Shown: positions 1 through 8,675, counted from the stretch's first letter. The stretch: 64,000 nucleotides of DNA from CALODP01 sp942492055 (GCA_942492055.1 CALODP010000001.1:124001-188000); one strand, 5' to 3'. Translations and numbers: made by a program. Notes: a model not told the origin generated them from the sequence alone.

Positions 1-2
1 TC

Positions 3-245
3 GCTCACATCGCAGGGTGGGGCTACTCTGCCGGTTATTACAGCTACATTTGGTCCGGTATTCTCGACAACGACGCTTTCCAAGCCTTCAAAGAAACATC
101 GATCTATGATCAGGATTACGCCCAAAAATTCAGAGATAATGTTCTCGCGAAAATTGGGATTGAAGATCCGATGGCACTTTACATAAAGTTCAGAGGAAAA
201 GAACCTTCCAGAGAAGCACTTTTGAAAGCCAGAGGACTTAAATAA
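3..245 (+). CDS. M3 family metallopeptidase (peptidyl-dipeptidase Dcp-like), C-terminal part only
   Basis: Only the last 80 codons are present; the gene begins before the window. The reading frame runs from base 3 to a TAA at 243-245. The peptide contains GYSAGYYSYIW, then a DAFQAF segment, then KFRDNVLAKIG, EDPMALYIKFRG and a terminal ARGLK. This order (GY-AGYY-Y, RF/KFR, ED-M-L, FRG-EP, RRGL-like end) is the hallmark of the C-terminal helical lobe of M3 zinc oligopeptidases of the Dcp/oligopeptidase A group, which cleave short peptides. The zinc-binding HExxH is not in view, so activity and exact subfamily (Dcp or PrlC) cannot be read. The gene converges on the subtilase gene, with a terminator hairpin between them. 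Confidence 0.85.
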   Translation, partial: AHIAGWGYSAGYYSYIWSGILDNDAFQAFKETSIYDQDYAQKFRDNVLAKIGIEDPMALYIKFRGKEPSREALLKARGLK

Positions 246-252
246 TAATTGG

Positions 253-288
253 AACCCCTTGAGCAAATATAGTTCAAGGGGTTTTATC
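253..288. terminator. Bidirectional intrinsic terminator
   Basis: A perfect 10-bp stem (AACCCCTTGA at 253-262 with TCAAGGGGTT at 274-283) and a 10-nt loop are followed by a T-rich run. It lies between the convergent M3 peptidase and subtilase genes and can serve both. Confidence 0.85.
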
Positions 289-2000
289 TATTTTATCATC
301 TCCACTGCTTTTCCGGCATTTATAATTTCGTAATCATCTTTTATTCTACGACCTGCCTCTCGCAATATTCTTTTTATTTCTCCTGTTATTAATGTTGGTT
401 TTATCTCCTTCATCATTGCGACCACTCCCCCAACTATCGGCGCGGTCTGCGAAAGCCCCCATGTATATGGAAACGAATCCTCATTTACATAGTTAGTACC
501 GATTACGTAATAATAATCACATGACTTTTGCAACAGTCTTCCGTTGATCTCTTTTCTTCCTTCGTAGTATGGGGCAAACTCTATCGGCTTTGTAACAATT
601 ACATTTTCATTCTTCCCCTGATAATGAATGTATATCAGTTGCACCTTATCCAGAGGGAGTTTGGCTAATTGTTCATCGAACCAGACTTCTCTTTCTTTTT
701 CAATAGCTCGGTGACTTATAGTAATTATATCCGCGCCATTTTCTATAGCGTATTTAATACCTTTAAGATAATACTCGGCTTCTCCATAATGCCCTTTCCC
801 GCAAAATCTGACCGGCATAATATTAACGTCAGGGGCAATTTGTACAAGATGATTAGCCATCCAGGTTCCGTGCCCTTTCTCGGAAAATACCGCTTCACCT
901 GCAACTACCGATCCCGGCGCAACAAGCCTTCCCGCAAATACGGAATCCTCTTTATCAAATAGATGATCCAATATCGCTACTGTTATCCCTTTGCCCGTGG
1001 CCTTTTTATTTGCGACATCTGCTTCAATTACTTTTCTGTTCCATTCCCCGCACGGATAGAGCTCTAAACCAAGTAATAACGCGGCATTGAGAGAAACATT
1101 CTCGTATTCATCAATTATGGTAACCTTTTCCGAATCAGCTCCTTTATAAAACTCCCGTGCTTTTTCCTTTGTATAATAAGGTGTTATCCTTTTCCAGACT
1201 TCTTCTCCGCTCCTCTTTTCGTAATTAATCCAACTTATCTTTCTCGAGCCTTCTGCTAATCGCTTCCTGATATCTTCTACATTTATATTAGGTTCTTTCT
1301 CCCGTTGAATTGCCACAGCAGCTGCGACAACAGTTGCTCCGGCAGAAAGATCTCCCCGGAATTTTGCTTCTGGATCAAAACCTCTGTCTCCGTCAATCAT
1401 TTCGTTAATCGCAAATAGATCAACAGGGACCTCTTTCCATTTCTCTAAGTTCCCTATTTGATATGCTCTTCCGTGAGTACCGACAATAATAGCACCTGCT
1501 TTATGTATCTTCTTTACGAATTCATTCCACCCCTTCTTCTCTTTTTCATATTCACCATAGTAGGCTGATAGTATTACTGAACTATTACTCTCCTCCACAT
1601 CAAGAAATGAAATTAACTCTTCCTGTTCTTTTGAATTAGGCTCTTCATTTACTAATAGTATTGTTTTCTCTTTCGGAATGGTATTCAGATCTTTGTAGTC
1701 GATATCCTTAACAATCGCATTTGGCGCAAGTGATAACAACTTTCCCTCTGTCTTCGAAAATGATTCTTCTCCGGATAATAGATAAATAGTAATTCCTTTA
1801 CCTGTTCCCATTTCCCATGCTTGTGGGAAATTGCAGAAGTTAGCGGTAAAATCGGCTACCGGTAATGGCTGCGCTACCATTTCCATTGCCAAAAGAATTA
1901 CTGCGGCAAGTGCACGGTACAATATTTTGATCAAAGCTCCCCCATAATCTGTTTTCGTAAGAACCGAATGATTAGTCGTTTCTTTTGGAGTATTGTTCAA
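288..2000 (-). CDS. Secreted subtilisin-like serine protease with a degenerate N-terminal subtilase-like domain
   Basis: A 570-aa protein with a hydrophobic N-terminal segment at residues 22-43 (signal peptide or anchor). The C-terminal half (about 335-560) is a subtilase (S8) domain with all three catalytic blocks: Asp345 in VAILDH, His377 in GHGTW and Ser517 in GLSQTAPIVGG. The first half (about 62-260) repeats the fold in outline: it opens with GTGKGITIYLL, parallel to ATGKGITVAIL of the second half, and has LSAGATVVAAAVA followed by a PNINVEDIRKRL helix where a subtilase has its Ser block. Its Asp and His blocks are not recognisable, so it looks like a pseudoprotease half. The start used is TTG at 1998-2000; no ATG lies upstream in frame and the ribosome site is weak, so the start is uncertain. 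No sorting domain is seen. Function beyond proteolysis is unknown. Confidence 0.8.
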   Translation of the reverse strand: MNNTPKETTNHSVLTKTDYGGALIKILYRALAAVILLAMEMVAQPLPVADFTANFCNFPQAWEMGTGKGITIYLLSGEESFSKTEGKLLSLAPNAIVKDIDYKDLNTIPKEKTILLVNEEPNSKEQEELISFLDVEESNSSVILSAYYGEYEKEKKGWNEFVKKIHKAGAIIVGTHGRAYQIGNLEKWKEVPVDLFAINEMIDGDRGFDPEAKFRGDLSAGATVVAAAVAIQREKEPNINVEDIRKRLAEGSRKISWINYEKRSGEEVWKRITPYYTKEKAREFYKGADSEKVTIIDEYENVSLNAALLLGLELYPCGEWNRKVIEADVANKKATGKGITVAILDHLFDKEDSVFAGRLVAPGSVVAGEAVFSEKGHGTWMANHLVQIAPDVNIMPVRFCGKGHYGEAEYYLKGIKYAIENGADIITISHRAIEKEREVWFDEQLAKLPLDKVQLIYIHYQGKNENVIVTKPIEFAPYYEGRKEINGRLLQKSCDYYYVIGTNYVNEDSFPYTWGLSQTAPIVGGVVAMMKEIKPTLITGEIKRILREAGRRIKDDYEIINAGKAVEMIK

Positions 2001-2027
2001 TATGATTAGGGAATAATATTTCTCTTA

Positions 2028-2058
2028 TTGAGATTCTCATTCAAAAAAGATATCTTTG
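2028..2058 (+). promoter_or_regulatory. Candidate Bacteroidetes-type promoter of the marR-MATE operon
   Basis: TTG (2028-2030) and TATCTTTG (2051-2058) are separated by 20 bp, matching the known Bacteroidetes -33 TTG / -7 TAnnTTTG arrangement. Predicted transcription would begin at about 2065, exactly where the palindrome described next begins. Read by eye only. Confidence 0.45.
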
Positions 2059-2064
2059 CGGTTC

Positions 2065-2078
2065 GTTGCATATACAAC
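2065..2078. promoter_or_regulatory. Candidate MarR operator (near-perfect 14-bp palindrome)
   Basis: GTTGCATATACAAC is symmetric at 12 of 14 positions (TTG...CAA half sites). It lies 18 bp before the marR start, over the predicted transcription start. MarR family repressors commonly bind such inverted repeats in their own promoter; here it would allow autoregulation and ligand-released efflux. Confidence 0.45.
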
Positions 2079-2095
2079 TATAAAGAAGCAGTAAT

Positions 2096-2563
2096 ATGAA
2101 ATCGAAAACGAATATCCCTCTAGGACATCACTTAGCCAGAACACATCGGGCTATGCACTTTCTTTTTAAGCGCCATCTGGAAGAAAAGTCATTGGAAATC
2201 ACTCCGGAACAATGGTCCACCTTGGTAAATCTTTGGGAAAAGGATGGACAAACCCAAATGGAACTTGCAGTAAAGTGTTCAAAAGATAAAACAAGCATTG
2301 TAAGAATCCTTGATAATCTGGAACGAAACAGCATGATTGTTAGAATTCCTAATCCTTCTGATAAAAGAAGTAAACTAATTTATCTTACAAATAGAGCTAA
2401 AGAATTGGAAAAAATTTCCAAGACGATTGCCCGCGGTCTTGAAAAAGAAGCAATAAAAGGAATACCGGAAGAGGAAATGAAGACATGCAGAGATGTATTG
2501 TCTAAGATTTATGATAATCTTGAAGCAGCGAACAAACAGAATAGATGCAACAGCAACGAATGA
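2096..2563 (+). CDS. MarR family transcriptional regulator
   Basis: A 155-aa protein, the usual MarR length. The winged helix-turn-helix occupies about residues 35-105: EITPEQWSTLVNLW, then the recognition region AVKCSKDKTSIVRILDNLERNSMIVR and the wing NPSDKRSKLIYLT with the conserved DKR. N- and C-terminal helices (dimerisation) flank it. It reads into the MATE efflux gene after 49 bp, the typical regulator-plus-pump arrangement, so it probably represses this pump and itself and is released by a phenolic or drug-like ligand. The ligand cannot be inferred. The palindrome at 2065-2078 is the likely binding site. Confidence 0.9.
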   Translation: MKSKTNIPLGHHLARTHRAMHFLFKRHLEEKSLEITPEQWSTLVNLWEKDGQTQMELAVKCSKDKTSIVRILDNLERNSMIVRIPNPSDKRSKLIYLTNRAKELEKISKTIARGLEKEAIKGIPEEEMKTCRDVLSKIYDNLEAANKQNRCNSNE

Positions 2564-2612
2564 TTGTCCGGTTAATTAATACGGACAGACTCAAAATTAA
2601 GGTTTCGTAATT

Positions 2613-3962
2613 ATGGATAAAGCCGCAAAGTTAGGAATTGAACCAATAGGGAAATTACTCGTAAAACTTTCTGTCCCCGCAACGATAGGAATGATGGTAA
2701 TTCTCTTATACCAGGCAGCTGATATGTTCTTCGTAGGACAAGGCGTCGGGAAACTCGGAATTGCCGGAATAGCAGTAGTATTTCCGATTCAAATGTTAAT
2801 CGGAGCCTTCGGGCAATTGATTGGAATAGGAGGATCATCAATTATCTCCAGAAGTTTGGGGGCAAAGGATCTGGCGAAAGCTCATAAGACATTTACAATT
2901 ATTGTAATCATAAATGTTCTGCTCAGTTCTGTTATTGCTACTCTCTGTTATCTTTTTATGGATCAGGTTCTCTTTACCTTTGGCGCACACAACGATGTTC
3001 TGATAGCAGCAAGAGACTATTTCTCATACTTAGTCATAGGCTCTCCGATGCTTAGCCTTTTGATGATGGGGAATAATGTTCTTCGTTCCGAAGGATGCGC
3101 CAAAGAATCGATGTATATTATGTTAACTACCGCTATCTTCAACATATTATTGGATCCTCTTTTTATATTTGTTTTGGATATGGGAATTGCTGGAGCTGCG
3201 ATCGCCACCGTTATTTCACAAATTCTTTCCCTATTCTACATGCTCTATGTTTACAGCAGTGGCAAAAGTGTTCTGAGATTTCAACTCTCCCTATTCTCGT
3301 TTGATTGGAAACTCCTAAAAGAGACATTTGCGGTAGGCTCCTCCTCTTTCGCGCGCCAAGGAGGCACAAGCGCTATGACCGCAGTTATAAATCACAAGCT
3401 ATATCTCTACGGTGGTGACACCGCTATTGCCGCTTTCGGATTAGTCAGCCCTATTATCAGATTCGTTCTTTTCCCTTTAATCGGATTAGTACAAGGCTCC
3501 CTTCCCATTATCGGATATAATTACGGCGCGAAAAACTTCGGAAGAGTTAAGGACACTTTGCGGAAGTCTAATATTGCCGGTTCCCTCATCGCTACGACTC
3601 TCTTTGTTATACTTATGCTATTCTCTCAAGAGACAATCGCTTTCTTCAGTACCGATAAGGATTTAACATCTCTGGCGTCTCACGCATTAAGAATTCTGGC
3701 TTTGTTTCTTCCTTTTGTAGGATTTCAAATGTTGACGGCTGGGTATTTTCAAGCATTAGGGAAAGCTCTTCCCTCATTCATTCTTTCCTCGGCCAGACAA
3801 GTGTGGATCTCTCTCCCGTTGATTCTTGTATTCCCTTACATATGGGGTTTGGATGGTGTATGGTACGCATTTCCGGTAGCAGATTTTCTTAGTATAATAT
3901 TATCCTTCTTCTATATTGTCCCTCAAATAAAACTTTTGAGAAAAAAAGAGAAAAGCTCCTAG
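2613..3962 (+). CDS. MATE family multidrug efflux transporter
   Basis: A 449-aa inner-membrane protein with about 12 hydrophobic segments in two homologous halves, the normal MATE size. It starts KLGIEPIGKLLVKLSVPATIGMM, a typical MATE N-terminus, and has GGSSIISRSLGAKD near residues 72-86 and the equivalent LVQGSLPIIGYNYGAKN near 293-309, the repeated 'G...GA' loops of this superfamily. It should export cationic or drug-like compounds using a Na+ or H+ gradient. It is the second gene of the marR operon; its stop codon lies inside the terminator stem that follows. Confidence 0.92.
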   Translation: MDKAAKLGIEPIGKLLVKLSVPATIGMMVILLYQAADMFFVGQGVGKLGIAGIAVVFPIQMLIGAFGQLIGIGGSSIISRSLGAKDLAKAHKTFTIIVIINVLLSSVIATLCYLFMDQVLFTFGAHNDVLIAARDYFSYLVIGSPMLSLLMMGNNVLRSEGCAKESMYIMLTTAIFNILLDPLFIFVLDMGIAGAAIATVISQILSLFYMLYVYSSGKSVLRFQLSLFSFDWKLLKETFAVGSSSFARQGGTSAMTAVINHKLYLYGGDTAIAAFGLVSPIIRFVLFPLIGLVQGSLPIIGYNYGAKNFGRVKDTLRKSNIAGSLIATTLFVILMLFSQETIAFFSTDKDLTSLASHALRILALFLPFVGFQMLTAGYFQALGKALPSFILSSARQVWISLPLILVFPYIWGLDGVWYAFPVADFLSIILSFFYIVPQIKLLRKKEKSS

Positions 3963-3975
3963 GAGCTTTTCTTTT
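3951..3975. terminator. Bidirectional terminator overlapping the MATE stop codon
   Basis: A perfect 20-bp palindrome (AAAAGCTCCT/AGGAGCTTTT, 3951-3970) is followed by CTTTTATT. The MATE stop TAG (3960-3962) is inside it and the convergent gene ends at 3974, so both transcripts end here. Confidence 0.8.
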
Positions 3976-4558
3976 ATTCTATTTCACCTAACATTTCTTC
4001 CATATCATCCATACGCTCGCGCGACAAGTCATAGACTTTCAGATCCACACGATTAAGAACACCCGATACAAAACCGTTCCATCCCTTTCTTGCTTCTGCC
4101 GATAATTCTATTCGAAGAGTTAAATAATATGCTCCTTCGGGCAATGTTTTACGAACTCCTTTATTGACGGTGATTTTCTTCTTACCATCTGTAGTCCTAA
4201 ATTCATATAATCTTCCGGAATGGAATATCTTGTTTTTCGGTCCTATTATTTCAGCCCACATTTCAATTCTAGCCACACCATTTGAATTATTATTCCCCTC
4301 ATTACAGATTTCCAACTCGGCTCGAAGTGGAATGCTGGTTAATACTTCTGTCTCTTTCCCTTTTATCTCGAAGAAGATCTCTCCTTTTAGTTCTGCCATG
4401 CCTAATGAGAATAGCTCTTCGCAAGGAACCGACAAGATCGCACCGTCGCCCCACATTGAGTAATCATCTCGCCAGGTATTCACCTGACAGATATCTACTC
4501 TTCCTTTGGGGGGATTTTTATATTCTTCTTTGTTGACTTCGATTATTCTAAGTGACAT
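3974..4558 (-). CDS. Hypothetical cytoplasmic protein, no recognised domain
   Basis: A 194-aa protein with no signal peptide or membrane segment. It is rich in short alternating hydrophobic/charged stretches (for example GEIFFEIKGKETEVLTSIPLRAELEICNE, read from about residue 59), suggesting a beta-sandwich. The C-terminal end (DLSRERMDDMEEMLGEIE) is acidic and helical. Tryptophans and a DDYSMWGDGAILSVPCEELF block near residue 30 are distinctive but match nothing I can name. It stands alone, convergent with the MATE gene, and 263 bp separate its start from the phosphatase start on the other strand. It is long and well formed enough to be a real gene. Confidence 0.65.
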   Translation of the reverse strand: MSLRIIEVNKEEYKNPPKGRVDICQVNTWRDDYSMWGDGAILSVPCEELFSLGMAELKGEIFFEIKGKETEVLTSIPLRAELEICNEGNNNSNGVARIEMWAEIIGPKNKIFHSGRLYEFRTTDGKKKITVNKGVRKTLPEGAYYLTLRIELSAEARKGWNGFVSGVLNRVDLKVYDLSRERMDDMEEMLGEIE

Positions 4559-4821
4559 CTCGCACCTCTGATTTTTATCTTCATCCGCAAAAGCAGCAGT
4601 TTTATTTTATTTACATAAACTAAAATAACAGAGAAACCATTAAACTCAACAGAAAAGCGTATCCGATTCTACCCTTCTCTTTCCACTATTGAAGCCTTTT
4701 TAGTACTAAACCGTTGGAAATCTTTAACAAAGTCACACTTTACATCTATAAACCATTACAAATGACAAACTTATTTCATATTTTGGATGCTCGTTTTATC
4801 CGAAAAATTATGGTGAAAGTT

Positions 4822-6336
4822 ATGCGAAAAAACAGTTTGATTTATGTAACAGGTCTGATATTACTTATTGTAGTCGGATGCTCACAGAAAGAAACAACAA
4901 ATGACCCTATGGGTTGGAAAGCAGGAACCTTCTGGAGTAAGTGGAAAACTCCTCATGTTCTTTACAACAGAACAATCGGCGAAGAGTCCAATATCATCTG
5001 GTCTACAGGTAATCACACCGCCTCCCCGTTACCATTGGGAGCAATAGGACCAAAGAAGTACACAAAGCAACTAAAGGGTATTTTCCAGAATACTCATATA
5101 GCCGAAGTAACAAAAGAGGCTGTAAAAGATGGTAAGAAAGTAATCCTTGTCATCGGTGACGGAATGGGCATCAATCATATGAGCCTTCCTATTCTAAATA
5201 ACATCGCTCAAAAGACAGGGAAAGAAACATACTTCGAAAAGATTATGAACGAAGGTGAAAACGCTTTCGTAATAAATAACGTAGCCAACGGATTGGTTAC
5301 CGGCTCTGCTGCAGCGGCTACTGCAATAGCATGCGGAACTAAGACCATCACCTCTATGATTGGCGTTGATCCTGACGGAAAACCCCTTACAAGTGTTTTG
5401 GATGTTGCCGAAAAAAGAGGCATGCCAACCGGCCTTGTAACGGAAGCAAGCATTCTGGACGGAACACCAGGTGGTTTTTATGCCAATAACATTAGTCGTC
5501 ATGCTTTTGACGAAATATCTGTTCAGCTTTGTGACGAATATAATATTGAAGTCCTTTTCGGTGGCGGAGCGGAATACTTTATTCCTAAGGGAAAATCTCT
5601 TACCGATTACGATTACTTCAAAGATATTACTCCAGCGCTAAACGGCCCTTCCAAAAGAAAGGATGATAGAGATCTGATAAATGATTTCGCGAAAAAGGGT
5701 TATCAGATAATCAATACGAAAGAAGAGTTGACTAACCTCAGCGACAAAACCGAAAAGACCATTGGCCTATTTGCTGCAGGTGGTATGAACGCCGCAATCG
5801 ATAGAGACGAAGAAGAAACCGGTGAGCCTTCTCTCGTAGACATGGCTTCCAAAAGTATTAACATTCTCTCCAAAAGCAAGAAAGGATTCTTCTTAATGGT
5901 TGAAGCAGCCAGAATAGACTGGGAAGCTCACGATAACGATGCCGGCTCTGTTTACAAGGCGGTTGAGGAGATGAATCGTGTTCTTAAAGTCTGCTATGAT
6001 TATTATAAAGAAGATCCTAAAAATACTTTGGTTATCTTTACTGCGGATCATGAGACAGGTGGTTTCGCTCTTTCATATAACCATTTCCACGGCGATAAGA
6101 AATATACCAGAAAGCTCGCGAACGGAGAAACCTTTAGCTCAGGATATAATCCTTTGTTGAATGAAGAATTCCACAAACTCACAGAGCAGAAGAAATCATT
6201 GTATAAGATTTTCGGAGAAGTTCATTCGGCAGAAGAACTTTACAATCAGTTGAAAGAAAATACTTCTTACAATATTACAAGAGAAGATGCCGAAGTCATC
6301 TTCAGCACAACAAGAAATTATAAGAAAGCGAAATAG
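4822..6336 (+). CDS. Alkaline phosphatase lipoprotein (PhoA superfamily)
   Basis: From the ATG at 4822 the protein is 504 aa and opens MRKNSLIYVTGLILLIVVGC, a signal peptide with a lipobox ending at Cys20; GGTGAAAG just upstream serves as ribosome site. Longer in-frame starts (4714, 4810) would bury the signal. Metal motifs of the family follow in order: VIGDGMG (about 111), EAARIDWEAHDND (about 360) and TADHETGGFAL (about 409). The nucleophile block reads VTGSAAAATAIACG, so the Asp that usually precedes the catalytic Ser (DSA) is Gly here. It should release phosphate from monoesters outside the inner membrane, attached by lipid. It is monocistronic and no Pho-type operator was found in front of it. 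Confidence 0.9.
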   Translation: MRKNSLIYVTGLILLIVVGCSQKETTNDPMGWKAGTFWSKWKTPHVLYNRTIGEESNIIWSTGNHTASPLPLGAIGPKKYTKQLKGIFQNTHIAEVTKEAVKDGKKVILVIGDGMGINHMSLPILNNIAQKTGKETYFEKIMNEGENAFVINNVANGLVTGSAAAATAIACGTKTITSMIGVDPDGKPLTSVLDVAEKRGMPTGLVTEASILDGTPGGFYANNISRHAFDEISVQLCDEYNIEVLFGGGAEYFIPKGKSLTDYDYFKDITPALNGPSKRKDDRDLINDFAKKGYQIINTKEELTNLSDKTEKTIGLFAAGGMNAAIDRDEEETGEPSLVDMASKSINILSKSKKGFFLMVEAARIDWEAHDNDAGSVYKAVEEMNRVLKVCYDYYKEDPKNTLVIFTADHETGGFALSYNHFHGDKKYTRKLANGETFSSGYNPLLNEEFHKLTEQKKSLYKIFGEVHSAEELYNQLKENTSYNITREDAEVIFSTTRNYKKAK

Positions 6337-6347
6337 AGTTTATAAAA

Positions 6348-6379
6348 AAATGTGCGTTGAACCGAATCAACGCACATTT
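6348..6379. terminator. Bidirectional terminator hairpin
   Basis: A perfect 13-bp stem (6348-6360 with 6367-6379) with a 6-nt loop lies just after the phosphatase stop. On the minus strand it is followed by a run of T, so it fits best as the terminator of the next gene on that strand and probably also serves the phosphatase. Confidence 0.75.
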
Positions 6380-6439
6380 GCTCTGTCCCCTCTAAAACCT
6401 TACTACTATAATGCAAGCAAGCCAAGCGACTCAGACTAA

Positions 6440-7009
6440 TTATATTCTATAGGATAATCCTACGTTTACAATTCCTCTGTAACCGAACCCCAATTCAACC
6501 GCGACACCTGTTCTCCCGCCGAATCTTGCTCCTACAACATTTACATGGTAAGCTAATCTGAACCCGTCACTACAACTTAGATTCGGAATGTCATTTGAAG
6601 CGTCGACGTAAGTTGTTCCCAAGTAACCTCCGTAGTACATTTCGAATTTCTTCTTCTTTACGTAGTAGAAATTCACCCCGATCATTGAAGTATAGTAGCG
6701 GTTCGTTACCGTCCCTATAAACCTGTCGGTTCTCGGAGCGTAATAGTTTTCTTTGCACTTAACATAATCAACATGCAAAGAGACACGCAGCTTTTTGGAA
6801 ACATAACTTGAGTATTCCGTAAATACGGGATAATTAAAGTCGGTATCAACGATTTCCGAAGGTTCCAGTCCGTTTATCGTGGATCCGAATTGATCCATTA
6901 ACGAAGGAGCTGTATAGAAACATGCTCCGGTCTTTAATTCACCATGATATTTCTTTGCGAATACAGATACTGATATTAACATTAAGATAAGTAGTAAGGC
7001 TCTTTTCAT
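6440..7009 (-). CDS. Small outer-membrane beta-barrel-like protein
   Basis: The start is placed at the ATG at 7009 because AGAGGGAA precedes it and the protein then opens MKRALLLILMLISVSVFA, a clear signal peptide; a longer frame to 7060 exists. The mature part (about 170 aa) alternates aromatic and polar residues in beta strands (FYYVKKKKFEMYYGGYLGTT; VAVELGFGYRGIVNVGLSYRI at the end) and closes with an aromatic-containing strand, as outer-membrane barrels do. The size would suit an 8-stranded barrel. No specific family is recognised. It is monocistronic with a minus-strand terminator behind it. Confidence 0.65.
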   Translation of the reverse strand: MKRALLLILMLISVSVFAKKYHGELKTGACFYTAPSLMDQFGSTINGLEPSEIVDTDFNYPVFTEYSSYVSKKLRVSLHVDYVKCKENYYAPRTDRFIGTVTNRYYTSMIGVNFYYVKKKKFEMYYGGYLGTTYVDASNDIPNLSCSDGFRLAYHVNVVGARFGGRTGVAVELGFGYRGIVNVGLSYRI

Positions 7010-7107
7010 TTTCCCTCTTTTCTTTTGAACAGACACGCTTACCTTATTTACAAAAGCCATGCCGATAATTCACCCGGTAGTATTAAACAATTTCTCATTA
7101 ACCACCA

Positions 7108-7115
7108 CAAAGTTA
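7108..7115 (-). promoter_or_regulatory. Possible -7 element upstream of the barrel gene
   Basis: On the minus strand the sequence reads TAACTTTG, a match to the Bacteroidetes -7 consensus TAnnTTTG, about 100 bp before the start at 7009. The expected -33 TTG is not at an ideal distance (14 bp), so this is weak. Confidence 0.25.
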
Positions 7116-7160
7116 TTTATAATTAAGGACAATATTGTAGTCAACACTATACAATAATCC

Positions 7161-7922
7161 TTAATTGATTATTCCAAGGGCAATTAGTATAAAGCTGGGT
7201 CCGTTGATAACCGCATGGATAATTACTCCGGTCCAACTGTTCGAAGTCTTTTGAACTACATAACTCTGTATTAAAAGAATAGGAAGTAATGTAAGAAGCA
7301 GCTTCCATCCGAAAGCGATATGAAAAATTCCCCAAAGAAATCCATGTACCATCCATGTTCGGCTTCCGAACTTCAGTTCTTGTCTTGGGAACATAACACC
7401 GCGCCAGAGAATCTCTTCTCCCATAATATTCAAGAGCCAATAGGGAAACCACACCAACAAAAGCCAATATCTACCGGATGTTAGCGGCTCCATAGTCATA
7501 AAAGAAGGATTCAAATCGGAATGCCCCGCAAATAGTTCAATTACTTTTACAATCCCAAAGCTAAGCACACCAATCGCAAAGATCCCGGAAAGGCTATAGT
7601 AAATATCCCTTTTACTTAATGGGCGAAATCGCAATCTCTCTTTCCATAGTCGCAGTGAGAGTTTCTCCCCTTCCCCTTTCAGAATAAAGTACGCGCAGAT
7701 TAGTAGCGGTAGAAAAACTCCCGCCCCTCCGACTATAAACCACCAGAGTATCGGTTCTGTACCGGTTATTCCCGAGAAAAAGGGTATCAGATAATAAGTT
7801 TCCACTAGCAACAGTAAAGAGAACCCGGCAAAAATAGCAAAAGAGTTACCGAAGTTTAATTCTTTCATTCCTTTATCCGAACTTAATTTGTGACCCGATA
7901 AGATAACCGAAATATTAGTCAA
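7161..7922 (-). CDS. CPBP family intramembrane metalloprotease (CAAX protease-like)
   Basis: A 253-aa multi-spanning inner-membrane protein. The family motifs are present in order: GEEILWRG (Glu169, Glu170, Arg174), FHIAFG with His201, and HAVIN (His236, Asn240). These are the EExxxR, HxxxF-like and HxxxN/B motifs of CPBP (Abi) proteases. About seven hydrophobic segments surround them. Bacterial members process peptides, confer immunity to their own bacteriocins or have unknown substrates; no bacteriocin-like gene lies next door. The start chosen is the first ATG; an internal Met19 is possible. Confidence 0.85.
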   Translation of the reverse strand: MTNISVILSGHKLSSDKGMKELNFGNSFAIFAGFSLLLLVETYYLIPFFSGITGTEPILWWFIVGGAGVFLPLLICAYFILKGEGEKLSLRLWKERLRFRPLSKRDIYYSLSGIFAIGVLSFGIVKVIELFAGHSDLNPSFMTMEPLTSGRYWLLLVWFPYWLLNIMGEEILWRGVMFPRQELKFGSRTWMVHGFLWGIFHIAFGWKLLLTLLPILLIQSYVVQKTSNSWTGVIIHAVINGPSFILIALGIIN

Positions 7923-7988
7923 TTATTAATTCTTAGCTGACAAATTATTATCTTTCGCATCAAAAAATATTAATAGTAATCGGATATT

Positions 7989-8675
7989 ATGGCAAGAAAT
8001 AAACTAAAGAAGCTCAACGAAGTACGCTCTTTCAACAATGTATTCGAAAGAGATCAGAAGAATTTGGAAGAAGCGATAAGGGAATATTTCGGGAACGATA
8101 AGCCCTATACATTGGAAATTGGCTGTGGTCGCGGAGATTATACTATCAATCTGGCTAAGCTACACCCGGAACGAAACTTTATCGGAATTGATGTTAAGGG
8201 AGCGAGAATCTGGAACGGTTCCCAAACTGCCGAAGAGGAAGGACTAAGTAACGCCGCTTTCCTTTTAACCGGTGCGGAACAATTAGATGAACATTTCTCC
8301 AAGAAATCGGTTGAAGAGATATGGATTACGTTCCCCGATCCTTATTCAAAAAAGAAGAGAGCTAATAAGAGATTGGTTTCTCCCTTCTTTTTGAACATAT
8401 ATAAAAAGATCCTCACAAAAGGAGCAAAGATTAATCTCAAAACGGATGACGAAGGCCTTTACGATTATGCTTTCGAAAGTATCTCCTCTCTGGAAGATGA
8501 ATGGAAGATCCTTTTCGCATCGAATAATATTTACGAAATGGGCTGCATGACAGACGAACTGAACATCAAAACAAAGTATGAAACAAAGCACATAGCCAAC
8601 GGAAAGTATATTAAGATAGTTCGTTTCGGTTTGAACAATGAAGTGGTAAATCCCAGCCTGAGAAATATTGATTAG
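7989..8675 (+). CDS. trmB: tRNA (guanine-N7-)-methyltransferase, first copy
   Basis: A 228-aa protein with the class I SAM fold: LEIGCGRGDYTINLA (motif I, about 37-51), then IGIDVKG, and the TrmB signature FPDPYSKKKRANKRLVSPFF (about 117-136), which holds the expected Asp of the FPDPW-type loop and the basic run that contacts tRNA. It makes m7G46 in the variable loop of tRNAs. The length matches the family. A second, diverged copy lies at 22884-23534. This one has the canonical loop and is the better candidate for the housekeeping enzyme. It stands alone; TATCTTTC at 7949-7956 resembles a -7 element. Confidence 0.9.
   Translation: MARNKLKKLNEVRSFNNVFERDQKNLEEAIREYFGNDKPYTLEIGCGRGDYTINLAKLHPERNFIGIDVKGARIWNGSQTAEEEGLSNAAFLLTGAEQLDEHFSKKSVEEIWITFPDPYSKKKRANKRLVSPFFLNIYKKILTKGAKINLKTDDEGLYDYAFESISSLEDEWKILFASNNIYEMGCMTDELNIKTKYETKHIANGKYIKIVRFGLNNEVVNPSLRNID

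Noticed and set aside
5194..5502. Antisense frame inside the alkaline phosphatase gene
   Set aside because: Shadow of a well-supported gene; no start signal or recognisable domain.
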